Shown one piece after another: positions 1 to 13,200 of a stretch of 64,000 bases of DNA. The DNA is taken from the NCBI RefSeq assembly GCF_016097555.1, contig NC_054706.1, positions 59,144,496-59,208,495 on the forward strand, written 5' to 3'. The notes beneath the pieces were generated by a model. The model was not told the origin of the DNA. It made no database searches and saw only the letters and a program-made list of their open reading frames with translations. Position numbers and translations under genes: made by a program. The stretch's first letter is position 1; each line of letters begins with the position of its first letter. Source of the stretch: Gigantopelta aegis (taxonomy: Eukaryota; Mollusca; Gastropoda; Neomphalida; Peltospiridae).

Positions 1-824
1 TAATATACACCAGGTACATAGAGTTTGCCATCTTTGAGGAGCTTTACCAACGGCAGAAGTTTTAACCAGTGGCAGAAAAGTGCCGTTTGTGATGCTTCCG
101 ACCTGTGGCAATTTATCTCTCGTTAGGTTCAAGTCCTGTGATTAAGAGCTTGTATACATCAAATATATAATAAGCAGCAATAGAAATGAGAGGTGAAAAA
201 TACTCTCTTTTGTTACGGTGTTGTTTTAGGGTGATGTGAACTAGATGGACACAGAACGTTTGTGATTTCATACTACGAGAAAATTTAAAATAAGAGAGTT
301 TGTTTTAAGTAATACCATCATACTGCTCACTAATAAACTAATAAAATACACATCAACAAATTATACTTTTTATTGTCGTTTTATTTTCCCTTTATGTGTA
401 TACATGTAGTATAATGTATGGGGTGATAACAATAGAAAACATGACCATATAATAATCAAACATAAGAACATTTCCCTTCCTTTTACAGGTGTTTATAATA
501 TATTATGTAATGTGGAAATTATCCATACCTTAATACCACCACTCCGATTTTAATTCTTACCCTTGCCTGTAGTCCAAACAGACGTATAAAGTGTGATATT
601 GACTTAATGTGTGCCCTGCACTACCTTGCCTGTACCAACAAACTCTTGGCACATGACAGCTATCAGTACATTTGTTTTGCAATCTGACTGGCTCTTGTCG
701 CATTACATTCAATAAAGTTAAAGTTTGTTGGGGGTTTTTTTTTTTTTTGAGGGGGGGGAGGTGCATTATCCCCAGATATGCTTGACAGTGTCGGGGTTGA
801 GAAGCCCCACTGAAAATAAGGTTA

Positions 825-932
825 AAGTTTGTATTGTTTAATGACACCACTAGAGCAAACTGATGTATTATCATCAGCTACTGAATGTCAAACATTTGAT
901 ATTTCTGACGGTCTTAGAGGAAACCCGATGCT
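825..932 (-). repeat. tRNA-derived SINE, 3' part only (subfamily B)
   Basis: This matches the 'ACACCACTAGAGCA ... ATGTCAAACATTTG ... CTTAGAGGAAACC' segment shared with the longer copies at 9681 and 54770. The tRNA-like head is missing, so it is a truncated copy. Confidence 0.6.
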
Positions 933-3712
933 TATTAAAAAAACTACATTTATTCAATAAATGAAATGGATTGGCAAACAGGTGGTTGGCCTATATAAAT
1001 ACCTCTCCCCATGGTTATGTCTCATACTGCATGGCATTTTTCAACATGCAGGATTATGAAGACCAGTTATGTAAGAATTAAATGTAATTTGTTTTTTAAT
1101 TTATTGATGTACAACAGCTACAAATTGTATAAAATTGCATAGCGAAGCAATTTTATACTAAATTTGAGACTGTTATACATTGATAAATTCACAAAAAAAG
1201 GGCAAACAATTCTTATAACAATTGCAAACAACTCAAATTTATTTAGTTAAAAATACGCAAAAACCAATTTCATAAGCCCTTTCCATAACAAGTTTCACGT
1301 AATGACGTTGCATTTGATGCAATGGCATAATTTTCTGAGATTTATCGAAGGATAACATTAAGTTTTTAAGCAACATTGTCCAATCAGAATAGAGTAAATC
1401 ATATAATGGCAGGACCTTTGTAATAATAAAGGAATAATAATTCACTGATCGACTGTCGATCAGATTTGAATATTCTATATTAAGAGTACATTAACATTAA
1501 TTGAATGCAATAGGAATGAAGTCAGTAAAACTGCATTGAATATTAAGAAGAGTATTAAGATAACCTATGTATATAAAATAAACTAACTATACTGTGTATA
1601 TGTAAGAACTGTATGCAATATAATACAATATAATAAATATGTTTGTAGATGTATATGCAATATTTTGGCCTTTTTGTAATGGTGATAGACATGTGTAATA
1701 TACAATGTATATTGAAATATAATGCTGAATGACTGAAAATTGTGAATAAAATGTAAATAATAATTTTAATAAATCGTGGTGACAGTTTTAAAGCCCAAAC
1801 CACCTATAGTCCTTCCCAGTAATGAACATTGTTTTCTTACTATGGTATGTACTATAATTTCATGTATTTGTCAATCGATTGTTTTTTAAACTGCACACAA
1901 AAATAGTGTTTATTTTATATTTTCAAAACACTTTTACTTTTCTTCTTACATCAAATTAAACTGAAGTTATTTACAAATTTACAATGTCCATGCAGCTGAG
2001 AAGGATTACAATGGAAAACATATTTGCTTGCATCAGTCTCTCCTTCCACAATATATTTAGAGATAACTGGATGCCAATATACAGGGTGGCCCAATTAAAA
2101 CTCTAAACTCCCAAATCTGAAACCAAATTTTGAATATATATGAATTTCAAGTCGAAGTCTCAGGTCATCTATAAGAATTTCATGTGAGTATTTATAAATT
2201 ATGTCAGAGCACTGTCCATATGTCCTCCCATGGAATTTTTGTCTGGCAAATATTTCCATTCTTTATTAAGCTGGAAAATGACTGGAGTTGGTGCAATACA
2301 TCTGGAATGTCCATCCAAAATAAATATTGTTTATGGTAGCATCATCAAGCTTGATATAATAAGGCCTAAATATATATATATATATCTCTGTGTGTGTGTG
2401 TGTGTTTAAGATTTCATCCTTGAAAAAAAATAGGGTAGGTAGGTAGGAACTTTTTTTCTTCTTTTTTTTAATTAACTCAAACTGAAAAACTGTAATTGGT
2501 CGAGGTGTTCCGAAGCTATTTCGCTGACTGCAAAAAACTTTGGGGTCGCTAAATAAAATTATGGTAGGTCGGGAAATCAGAAACATACATATTGTTTTTT
2601 TCAGGCCTAATCATCAGAGGTCAGTGTGTTATCCAGTTAAGTTACTGTGACCCATTTTTTAAAGCAAAAGAATTACAGTATTAAACTTAGTATGGCAGGA
2701 TATAAAATAATTAGTTGCTGTAAAGACAAAACTATTTCATGGCCAAATCATATCTCTGCATCAAGAAATATATCAAAACTAAGACAAACAAAATCCATTT
2801 AAAAAAATTAAAATTCTGGTAAATTCTTCCCATTTTATTTTGTTGCTACTCATGAAAAAAAACCACATAAATAAACAATAAGAATTTAATAGGACATGTA
2901 TCCTGAACCAAACATAAACAGTAATTAAACACACATTTTTTCCTTTGAAGTAACAAGTTTATTTTGATTGTGAAAACATAAAAAAATAACTTAAGTTAAA
3001 ACTGATATTTGTTTTCAAATACAAAAACTTCAAATAAACGCTATGTAGTCTGTATTTTTGTATGCTTCAAATTTGGTATACATGTACTTTTAAAAAAGGT
3101 GTGATAATGACAATATTCAATGCAAATATGTCCATTATGTTTTTGTATGTATTCAAATGCACTTAATTTTTTGCAGATTTCACTAGGGGTGCAGGGGAGG
3201 GGATCCTTTAGTATTTCCTAACGAACACAATCTACCCTTTGGAAAAATTGTAAAATTATTTATTGAGGCATCTGTGACAATGATTTTAAGTCTTATAATT
3301 TGTTTATTATTATTTATAATTTTATTTCTTTATTATTATTTTTTAAATTATTATTTTATTTTTTTAATAAATTAAATGTGATAAATTATATTAATAGTTC
3401 AATGCTATGTTGCTTTTTGGTGTACTTTAATTTTATAGATTTTTTTGTTGTTGTTGACCAGTTCCATATTTTTACTGTCTTGATGGTCTGATCAGAATAT
3501 TTAGATTTTTTTTTTTTTTTTTAAATGTTGTTCACATCAATGAGGCTTTTATGGATGTAACTTTTCACAATGGCTGACTGTTTAATTAATACTTTTTGTA
3601 ATTTTGTATTGTGGACCACCCTTACAGGTTAATAAAGCCGTCTTCATTATTTTGGCAGAAAGGAGCAGTGAAATGCACACGTGGATCCACAGAAAGTGAA
3701 CATTAGGATATA

Positions 3713-3887
3713 CAGTGAAACCTGTCCAAACTGGACCGTAAACAAACTCGAATCGTGTCAAAACCAGCCAATTTACATGGTTCCAAATTTGCCAAATTCT
3801 AAAACACGACCCGGTAAACATTGGATCCTGTCTACATTGCATAAATATTATGTCCCCAGTGTGATCCAGTTTAGACAGATTTCACTG
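3713..3887. mobile_element. pogo-like MITE with TA target duplication
   Basis: The left end reads CAGTGAAACCTGTCC and the right end reads, on the other strand, CAGTGAAATCTGTCT. Both ends are flanked by TA. Ends starting CAGTGAAACCT are typical of pogo/Tigger elements of the Tc1/mariner superfamily. At about 175 bp with no coding capacity it can only be non-autonomous. Confidence 0.7.
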
Positions 3888-4094
3888 TACTTATAATATA
3901 CTCCTTTTAATTTTGATCATTTAGGCCTAATTTTTTTTTTTCAACATACAAATCTGTGTGAAAATAAAAACTGTAAATTGGCAAACTGGATAAATAAATA
4001 AACAATTTAAGATGTTTAAAAACCAATTCTATGTACAAAGTCCTGTACAAGGAGGCTAGGCACAATTTTTTCAAGTGTTTTAGAACGACCAGTT

Positions 4095-4286
4095 TCACGA
4101 TACTCTTGACTGTCTCGGTGGATGTGGAACTATTGGAGGTAATGGTGACGTTTCCTGAAGAGGTCTCAGTATGGGTGTATGTCGGTCGAGCAGATCCGCG
4201 ACGTCGATGGTGGAGGTCTGAATCTTCGATCCCACAGGGCGGAGCTTGTTCTGATGTTCATCAAGCATATCCACACGATGAACATG
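4095..4286 (-). CDS. C2orf81: C2orf81-like terminal coding exon
   Basis: An acceptor TTTTATAG precedes CATGTTCATCG, and the frame continues in phase 0 for 63 residues from [15 protein letters not shown] to PPRQSRVS, then TGA. The tail is proline-rich. Confidence 0.85.
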   Translation of the reverse strand, partial: HVHRVDMLDEHQNKLRPVGSKIQTSTIDVADLLDRHTPILRPLQETSPLPPIVPHPPRQSRVS

Positions 4287-7200
4287 CTATAAAATAAAAC
4301 AAAAACAACACATAAAAAGAATGTTATAAAGTTAAAAAAATATATTTTATGTCAAAAATATAGACAAATTCTAGATTTCAATTCTGTGGCTAAATTGAAC
4401 TCTTATGTAAATACCTGTAATTTGATTCTAACCATAGATCCAGAAATTCCATTTTGGACACAGGAAGGCAAAACGTATGAAATCTTGGCACATAACTACC
4501 TATAATGTCATTTAAAAGGTATATGCTAAACTTCAGGAATTTATATAGTATATAAAAACAAATATTTAATTGTATCCAAAGTAGTTAATTCCACTTACAG
4601 ATCCAGAAATGCCATTTATAAACCATAAACTGGAACTAAAAATAATGTAAAATAATTAGTAAATAAATAAACATTCTGAGAGTACTGTTAAAGCAATACA
4701 GTTTGAATTTCTTCAGTTCATGAGCATTAACTGTGAAACATGGATAAATTAATTTTTGACAGTTATGACCCTTGAATAAAATTCTCATGAAAGTTGAACT
4801 TCATCTGGCCATTACTGTCAAAAATGGGCAAACGTGATCTGTAACTGTACATAATAAAGCTATATACAGAATTTCAGCTCAATATCTTGAAGCACTGGGG
4901 CTTGGGAATCTGGAAAACTATATGTGGGACAGACAGACGGACAAAAGGATGGAAACAAAACCTATAGTCCCCTCCAGTTGAACCAGTAGGGGACAAAAAA
5001 GTAATTGAAACAATTATTATGCCCTCTTAAAACCTACAATGTATAAGGTAGACGTGAAAGACCATGTTGAATGATTTAGGCGACACTAAATTCCATCACG
5101 TCTGTAAATGTAATGTCCATCTTTGAGATACACCACAAGCCAACCCACTGCTGATGGGCATTTCATGTTTCTCCAAATCCGCCTGGCTTTTCATGGGTTC
5201 AACACAGCCCGTTTTCCTATTGTATCTGAAAAATCTGCCATCCATGAACAGCTTGTCGTATTTCATGTTGACGTGTTTCCTTTTATTCCGTGCCTTGACT
5301 AGCAGTGGAGTCAAACTCCTCCTTGCTTGTCGAACTCTAGCACTGAAGTCCTCGGAAACGCGGAAGTCCATGAAACCCCATTCTTTTTCGCAGTCCCTGA
5401 ACGTCGCTAAGACTCTCGTTTTGTCTTTGAAGTTTGAAAATTTCACCAGGATCGGCCGAGGCCTCGATCGAGTGTTAAGTCTGTGAGCTCGATCGATACT
5501 GATTGTCTCTTCCTCGATGGAAAGTTTAACCACAAGAATATTTCGCACCACATTCTCACAGTCTTCCCATGTTTCAAAAGCACCGGGTTTCTTTTCCGGG
5601 ATACCGAAAAATAACAGATTCTCCCTTCTGCTATTGTTCTCTAGTTGATCTATTTTCTTTTTCATGTATTCGTTTTCCTGTCTCAAGTCACAGAGTTCGG
5701 TTTTTAACTCGTCAAATTGTCTGTCGATATTCAACGTCATTAACGCTTTCTTCACTTCAGTATGAAATACTGCTTTTAATTCTTCATTGAAGCAACTATA
5801 CTCATCTTCTATGTCGTTTTGAGTTGTATTTGAGGAGACATGCTGGCAAAAAAATAAAATAATAATAACTGTTAAAAAACTGATTTTGCAGAATTTTATT
5901 AAGATCATTTTATATTAACTGAAATATTCGACAATTATTTCTTTAATAAAACAGCAAAGTAAATTATTTTATTACACCATGGTGGAAGAGATACCCTGGG
6001 ATATTTTGTCTGAAAGCCATAATGTGAGTTACACCTTTAAGAGATGTCAAGACCTCCAATCAGCTGATTAATAGTTCAACTCCAGTTTGTGTTTCACACA
6101 AAAAAGTGTGCACATTGTTTTTTAAATGCATGCTCGTACAAACCAAAAAATACTTGCGGTCAAGTCTTATAATTACAGTTAGTCACATAATTTAAAAATA
6201 TACTGTTTGAAGGAAGGAAATGTTTTATTTAACGACGCACTCAACACATTTTATTTACAGTTATATGGCGTCGGACATATGGTTAAGGACTACACAGATA
6301 TTGAGAGGAAACATGCTGTCGCCACTTCATGGGCTACTCTTTTTGATTAGCAGCAAGGGATCTTTTATATACACCATCCCACAGACAGGATAACACATAC
6401 CGACCAAGCGTCAAGTGAGCGCTGTACCACTGGGCTATGTCCCGCCCCATACTTGTTTGAATACTTTGCTTTAGCCCTGAATACGTCCATAGTATTGTTT
6501 GTGTACGTGTGAGACTCAGGAATGCAAGATTCCATTGACCACCAAACAATATCCTTCTGGTGAACACACCACAGTGGTCTTAGTTCTCTGCATTCCCATG
6601 TTTTGCTTATGTGGGAAGTAATTGTCCGAGTTTCCTTCACTGATGTACGTTGTAATGCACATAATACTACTTGATCCCATAAGCAGCCATTTATATTACA
6701 ATTCTTGTGTTTTTTATCATACACTATAAACATACTCGTAATATTAATTTGTTTGGTATTCTTTATTTTTTTTTACATATTGCCTTATTATGGAAGAGTC
6801 TTTATCGTTAAAATGTGAAAGATGCCTTGATCATAACCTTGAAAGAATGTGGGGGTTTTCATTAAGTGTCTGAATGAAAGTAGTTCACAGGGTTAGTACC
6901 TACATCTGAATATTTGAAATGTATTGAAGATAAACAAGAAAAAAAAGAAAAAGAATTCTGCAAACAGTTTTCAACTTATTATTATTTTATTTTTTGGCCA
7001 GAAAACCTCCTTAAATACTTCTGTGAAACACCAAACCGCAACATACACAAACCACATGCAAAGGTGGCCATTCATCCAGAGTTATACCAGAAAGTCCAGT
7101 TTCCAAGGGTATGTAAGTTGTAACAGTGTGTCCAGTATTCTTAAGATCCATTGGTAACCACCTCCTTAGCATACATGCATGTATGTATGAACATGAATGC

Positions 7201-10200
7201 ACATGCACACAGACACACACACATACAGGCATGCACACAAAATCTCACACACGTTATGAAATTATACTTACTCTGCCGGGACCTTTTTTCATTCTGTTTC
7301 CCTCCTTCACAATGACACCAGGAGCAATGTCCATTGCCTCAATCTAACAAACAAAAATAAAAATAAAAAATTAAATTAAATTAAATAAAATAAAAATTAA
7401 TTTTTTTTAAATTTTAAATTACGCCTATCCATAACCATCATGTGAGAATTAATTTTTTCCATGTAATATTACATTATTATCATATAATATTTGTTTAATT
7501 AACAAGAAATGGTAGGAAGTTTTCCATTCATAATTTACAGTTATTTCTGAACATAAAACAATCTTCTAAAACCCTTTTGTTAAATATCTTGAAGTACTTC
7601 AGTTGAGCTAGAGACGTACTAACCATTGGTGGTGGTAAGGATGTTATAGTTGGCTGCTGGAATGCCTTGGTCACTTTTGTAGATCTTGCTGCAAAAAAAA
7701 AAGAAATTGTATTGAAAAAAAGAAAAAAGACATGAAATTTTTTTTCAAAGTGTATATCACATCAGATTAATACAATACAAGGTCTATGCATACTATGGAG
7801 ACTCATGTAAAATACTAAAGCTTAAAGTCACAGACCCTAGTTTCAACCTGTGAAAATGGACACTAAGTTTGATTAAGTTACAAACCTGTAAAACCTTTGG
7901 ATAACGTTACAACAGAGTGAAACAAGAGTCTGTGACAGTAAAATAGTGAAATACCCTTTAAACTAGACTAAAACTCGACTCCATACCCAAATTACTTCTC
8001 AGATGCACATGCGTTTTTAAAAATATGAAAAATGCATTTTGTAGTATTAGAAACACCAGGATGACCAAAAACCACTTCGGTTGTACAGAAATAGATAATA
8101 TAAACAAAATATAAGTAATGTTTGATTTCAAGGATCATAAATGGCTCTAATAGTGAAAAATATGCATTAGGGTTTAAAAACTAGGGTCTGTCCCTTTAAG
8201 GCAACACACTGCCATTTGTCCTATGTTACTTGAAGTAGCAGCTTAATATAGTCCAGTTTAGGAAATAGTTTCTTTCAATTATAAAACTTGAGAGATGTGT
8301 TTTCAATGATAAAACTTAAGAGATGTGTTTTTAATGATAAAGCTTGAGAGATGTGTTTTCAATGATAAAACTTGAGAGGTATGTTTTTAATGATAAATCT
8401 TACGCGTTGTATTTTCAAATGATAAAACAGGAGAGATGTGTTTTCAAATGGTAAAACTTCAGAGATGTATTTTCAATGATAAATTTTGTGAGATGTGTTT
8501 TCAAATGGTAAACCTTTACATACGGTATGGGTTTTAATGGTAAATGTTGGAACCTGTGTTTTTAATAGTGAAACACTGGACCAGTGTCTTATGAATGGTA
8601 AAAGTGACATTTTTGGTTTTTAATGAAAAGTGAAGTTTATTTTACCTGTTGAAGCTGCGTCAGAAGATTCACTTCTCTTCTTGGACTTGGATCCCAACAA
8701 TTGTAGAGTACTTGAGGAAATGTACTTGCCATGCCTCATTGCCTCCAGCCTCACCTTGGCTGCCTCAACAGATGGGTCTATCACCTGGTATTTCACCTTC
8801 ACTCTGTAATAATAATTACACAAATACAGAATCAAACCCACTAAAAACTTTATGTACTTAAAACACAGCATGCCAATCTACTAACAAAACTTATCTTTAG
8901 TGAGTCTTTATTATTCTTAACATTCTGCAATTTGCTGAAAATATTTTGTAAAAGAACATTTGTATTGCCAATCCAAAACATCTCTCAAAAGTGCTTATAA
9001 AAGATCATATGCATTTCAACAGGAGTAGCTCACATACATGGGGGCAGTGGATTTTATTTTTCTCTCTCAATCAAGTGTCAAACGTAAATCATATGTTAGA
9101 TATCAGATAGCTATAGACTAGATGTGCTGAGGGGATCCTCTCCAAAGTACCTTACTTCTGATCTTAATGAACTACGATGATCCATGACGGTCTTCGTAAA
9201 AATCAAGGCGAGCTGAAGATCACTCTCACGAAATGGTGCTAGGTGAGCAATTACATCAAGATTCAATTAAATTTGTTCATTGAAATGCGATCAAAAGTTG
9301 CTTCTTTCCTAAACATTTTCCAGGTGAGTGTGGCGAAGGAATTTACGAAACCTGTTTTTTCTTAAACACAGGTGTTTAAGCATTGTAAATCTGTGTAGTT
9401 ACATATATGTAAGACATAAACAAGCTTTGTAAATTCAGCCCATGATGTTTAAACTGCATCACAAAAATAAACTGTTCTGTGAGACCCACTTAGAAATTAA
9501 TGAAAGAAGTCTGACCTGTGGTTTGGCAGTTTCTCTGGACACAGTTTCACACAAGACACCACGTTGCCCATGTCATCATAGTCGACCTCCTTGTTGCCCG
9601 GTGGGCGACCTGCCTGGACCTGAAAGAACATACTTTTACATAACTTATGTTCAAAACACTTCTCATGATGTGGGATCAGAGGTAAAGTTTGTTTTGTTTA
9701 ACAACACCACTAGAGCACATTGATTTATTAATCATCCGCTATTAGATGTCAAATATTTGTTAATTTTGACATATAGTCTTAGAGAAAAAACCCAGTACAT
9801 TTTCTCATTAGTTGCAAGCGATCTTTTATATGCACCATCCCACAGACAGGATAGCACATACCACGGCAAACGATATACCAGTCATGGTGCACTGTCTGGA
9901 ATGAGAAATAGCCCAACAGATCCACTGACAGGGATCGATCCTAGACCGACCACACATCAGACAAGAGCTTTACTACTGGGCTACGTCCCGCCCTCCTCTC
10001 ACAATGAGGAATCAATGCAAAACATACACGTAGATACAAACTGTAATTTGACCCCGTCCCTATACAATGTTTACAATCTAGACTCAAGACTTTAATAGAA
10101 TCTGCGACTTTAACGTCATGGCAACAGAATATAAATTGCATGTGAGTGATATCATTAGATATTTGAGTCTAGACTCTAAAGGTTTTATAAGCATGGGCCA

Positions 10201-13200
10201 TGGTACATGTATATGAAAAAACTAATTTTTTAAATAAGAATAATGATTTTTTTTTTTAAAGCTACCAATAACTTTTATGTCCTTGGTGATCCTTGGTGAA
10301 GTAATCTGCTCATCCAAAGTTTTAGCATGAAAACTATTTCGTATAGACATAAAAAAAAAGGTAATGAAATAATATATAATGTTAAGACTAAATAATGATA
10401 AGATTTTCTGCTTGTTTCCTGTCAATCTCAACCCTTTTAATCTAGTATTTGCCTGTGCTCTATTTGTTTATGTTTTCTCACTAAACCAGTGTTGTCGTGC
10501 TTCTTCTATGACCAGTTACCAGTTAAGATGTCATAATTTACCAGCAATCAAAGTGGTGTAAAGTAGTTAACTTAAATTCAATTTCATTTCTTTTTACACT
10601 AAATAATGCTAGTATTAAATGTTTCGCCGATGGGCACACAAATTTAATACACCAAAAACGTACAACATACATGTAGTTCTGTTAGACATTACAGATAAAC
10701 TAATTTAACATTTCTAATTTTCTATAGTAGGCCTATGCAAATATGTATCTAAAGGATCTAGATATGTTCTGTAGTAAGTAGTATAAATAAGCCAATATAA
10801 CTAGAAGCAGCTGATGTGTAACACCTAACAAAACTGCAGTTTAAACAAGCAAAAAAAAAATCTAATTGAATACTAAATGAACAAAAATTAACACTGAAAC
10901 TCTTATTGGCAAATAAAAAACATTTTTAACTAACATAACTAAAATAAAGCTATTATTAGACTTTAATATTACTTTAAAATTTTAAGACATTTTACTTTAA
11001 TTTCAAACTGTAATAAACTTTTGTTACAAATGCTTTGACTGATCAATCTGTAAGAAATTATTTTGTTGCAAATGCTTCTATTGTTCAAACTGGAACATGT
11101 ATCAATTGACTTACAAAATGGACTTCCAAAAAATTTAATTTGGGCAAAATAAATCCAGCAATTTAGTTCTCTAACCAATTATTTCATATACATGTATACT
11201 GCAATCTATTAAAGGCATACTGTCATGGATTTCAGGACCGTATTTCTCTAAACATGGATAATAACTGAAAATTACATTAATAGAAAACAAATCTAGCTAT
11301 TGCATCACCTTAACTGAACCACGATGGAGTGAAATCCATGTCAACCCTCTCGGCAATTTTAGTTTTTGAATTATGGACCATTGCCATAATTCAATTATTT
11401 TTAGAAAATGTCATTAATAAATGGAGTATGGTGGTTATGAAGATGGTTGAATAAAGTACATTTAGGGACAAATCAAATTATTTTTGTTCAGGTAATACTT
11501 TGTTAGACCATTAAATAGGTCACTGGTCTGTGACAATATGCCTGTAAACATAGAGGATAAGGGCAAGTATATTTTAAATTATTCAAATAGTGCCTTCACT
11601 AATTTATAACATGCCAATCAGCTGTTTATATTTACATGTATTACTTATTTTTCATTAAAAATCGTTTGAAATTATGATTACAAGGAAAATAAATAAATAT
11701 ATAATATGTACCGTAATAATGAACGTAGGCCTAATATGGGGTTTTTTTTAAAGCCAGTTGTTAGTTGGTTTTAATTACTGTTTTGCATAATAAAAAATAC
11801 CTACTAAAACAAAAGCTAAAACCTCTCAATTGGGAATTCCCCAAAGCTGAATATTATTTTTAAAAAAGAAATAATTTTATTTTTGTTGAATATATAACAT
11901 ATTATACATTTAACATAAGCTATATAAATTTGTAATTACAAGTATTAAACTTTATCATTTACAACATTCATCTACATATGAAAACACAGAACCACTATAT
12001 GCGCTAACCTAGTATGGTATTTATACACTACTACACACTGAGGGTATATATACTTATTTGTACTAATTTAGGAGGTGACAAGGGGCAACTTCCAGTGACT
12101 ACCAAGGATGAACCCAAGAAATATTTTAGGAATGGGAACTTGAAACGTTTAGGTCCCCCCTGATCCCCACCTTTGCCTCCACCTTTGGTTACTGCAATCT
12201 CCATCATCACCCAATTTTAATGCTTACAATCGTACAACTCGTACTTCTCAGTAAATACAGCCACCTATTTAAATGGCATACCGGTACATCCTCCTACTTT
12301 CAACAATAATGAAAGAAAGAAATGTTTTATTTAACAACGCACTCAACACATTTTATTTACAGTTATATGGCGTCAGACATATGGTTAAGAACCATACAGA
12401 TATTAAGAGAGGAATCCTGCTGTCGCCACTTCATGGGCTACTCTTTTTGATTAGCAGCAAGGGATTTTTTATATGCACCATCCCACAGACAGGGTAGTAC
12501 ATACCACGGCCTTTGATATACCAGTTGTGGTGCACTGGCTGGAACAAGAAATAGCACAATGGGGCCACCGACGGGGATCGAGCAAGCGCTGTACCACTGG
12601 GCTATGACCCACCCCCAGTAATAATGAACACCCTGCAACATCCTGCCACAGTGTATCGAATGGTTCTGTGTTTTGCATATCCGTGAAAGTTGGAAATGAT
12701 TAAATTCTAAGTCTCAAGCATTTCCTACATAATCTGTTAACAACATGAGATGCTATGTTAAGACAACAGAGCTACAGATAATAAATAAAGTAAAAACAAT
12801 AAATGTTATGTCAGTAGATTTAACTGATAATTAACAAAATGAAACTATCGACTCTTGTGGTATACCTGAGACCCTGTTTCAGATTCCTGAAATGTTGGGA
12901 AAACTTTAAGATTATTTAGCTGCCAAAATGCATTATTGATAATTATATAATAATATAGGGAACAACAACAGCTCTACAGAATATAATTTAATATTTTTAT
13001 CCACTTTGAATTGAGTAAAATTGAACAACTCTCCCATATTAACAATCAAAACATCCATACATCCATCCATCCATCCATCCATAGATCCATCTATCTATAG
13101 ATCCATCCATCCATAGATCCATCCATCTATAGATCCATCCATTCATCCATAGATACATCCATCCATTCATCCATAGATACATCCATCGATCCATAGATCC

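Larger units (their letters stand above)
1..4094. other. gene-free 3' flank of the C2orf81-like gene
   Basis: No open frame here looks like a protein. The stretch is AT-rich and holds a partial SINE (about 825-932), a small perfect hairpin (about 1127-1158), a TA/TG microsatellite (about 2367-2406) and a pogo-like MITE (3713-3887). The 3' UTR and poly(A) site of the minus-strand C2orf81-like gene should lie just below 4095. The region is too AT-rich for me to pick one poly(A) signal. Confidence 0.6.
4288..7271. other. C2orf81: last intron of the C2orf81-like gene
   Basis: This intron holds an orphan L1-type ORF1 (5096-5908), a likely non-LTR 3' end relic (about 4890-5000, with repeated GGACAGACAGACGG-type sequence) and a SINE (6211-6448). 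The rest is AT-rich sequence with no recognised content. Confidence 0.7.

Noticed and set aside
6334-6733. Minus-strand frames of 77 and 122 codons
   Set aside because: They run across a SINE and share its translated tail ([11 protein letters not shown]) with the frame at 12438-12641.
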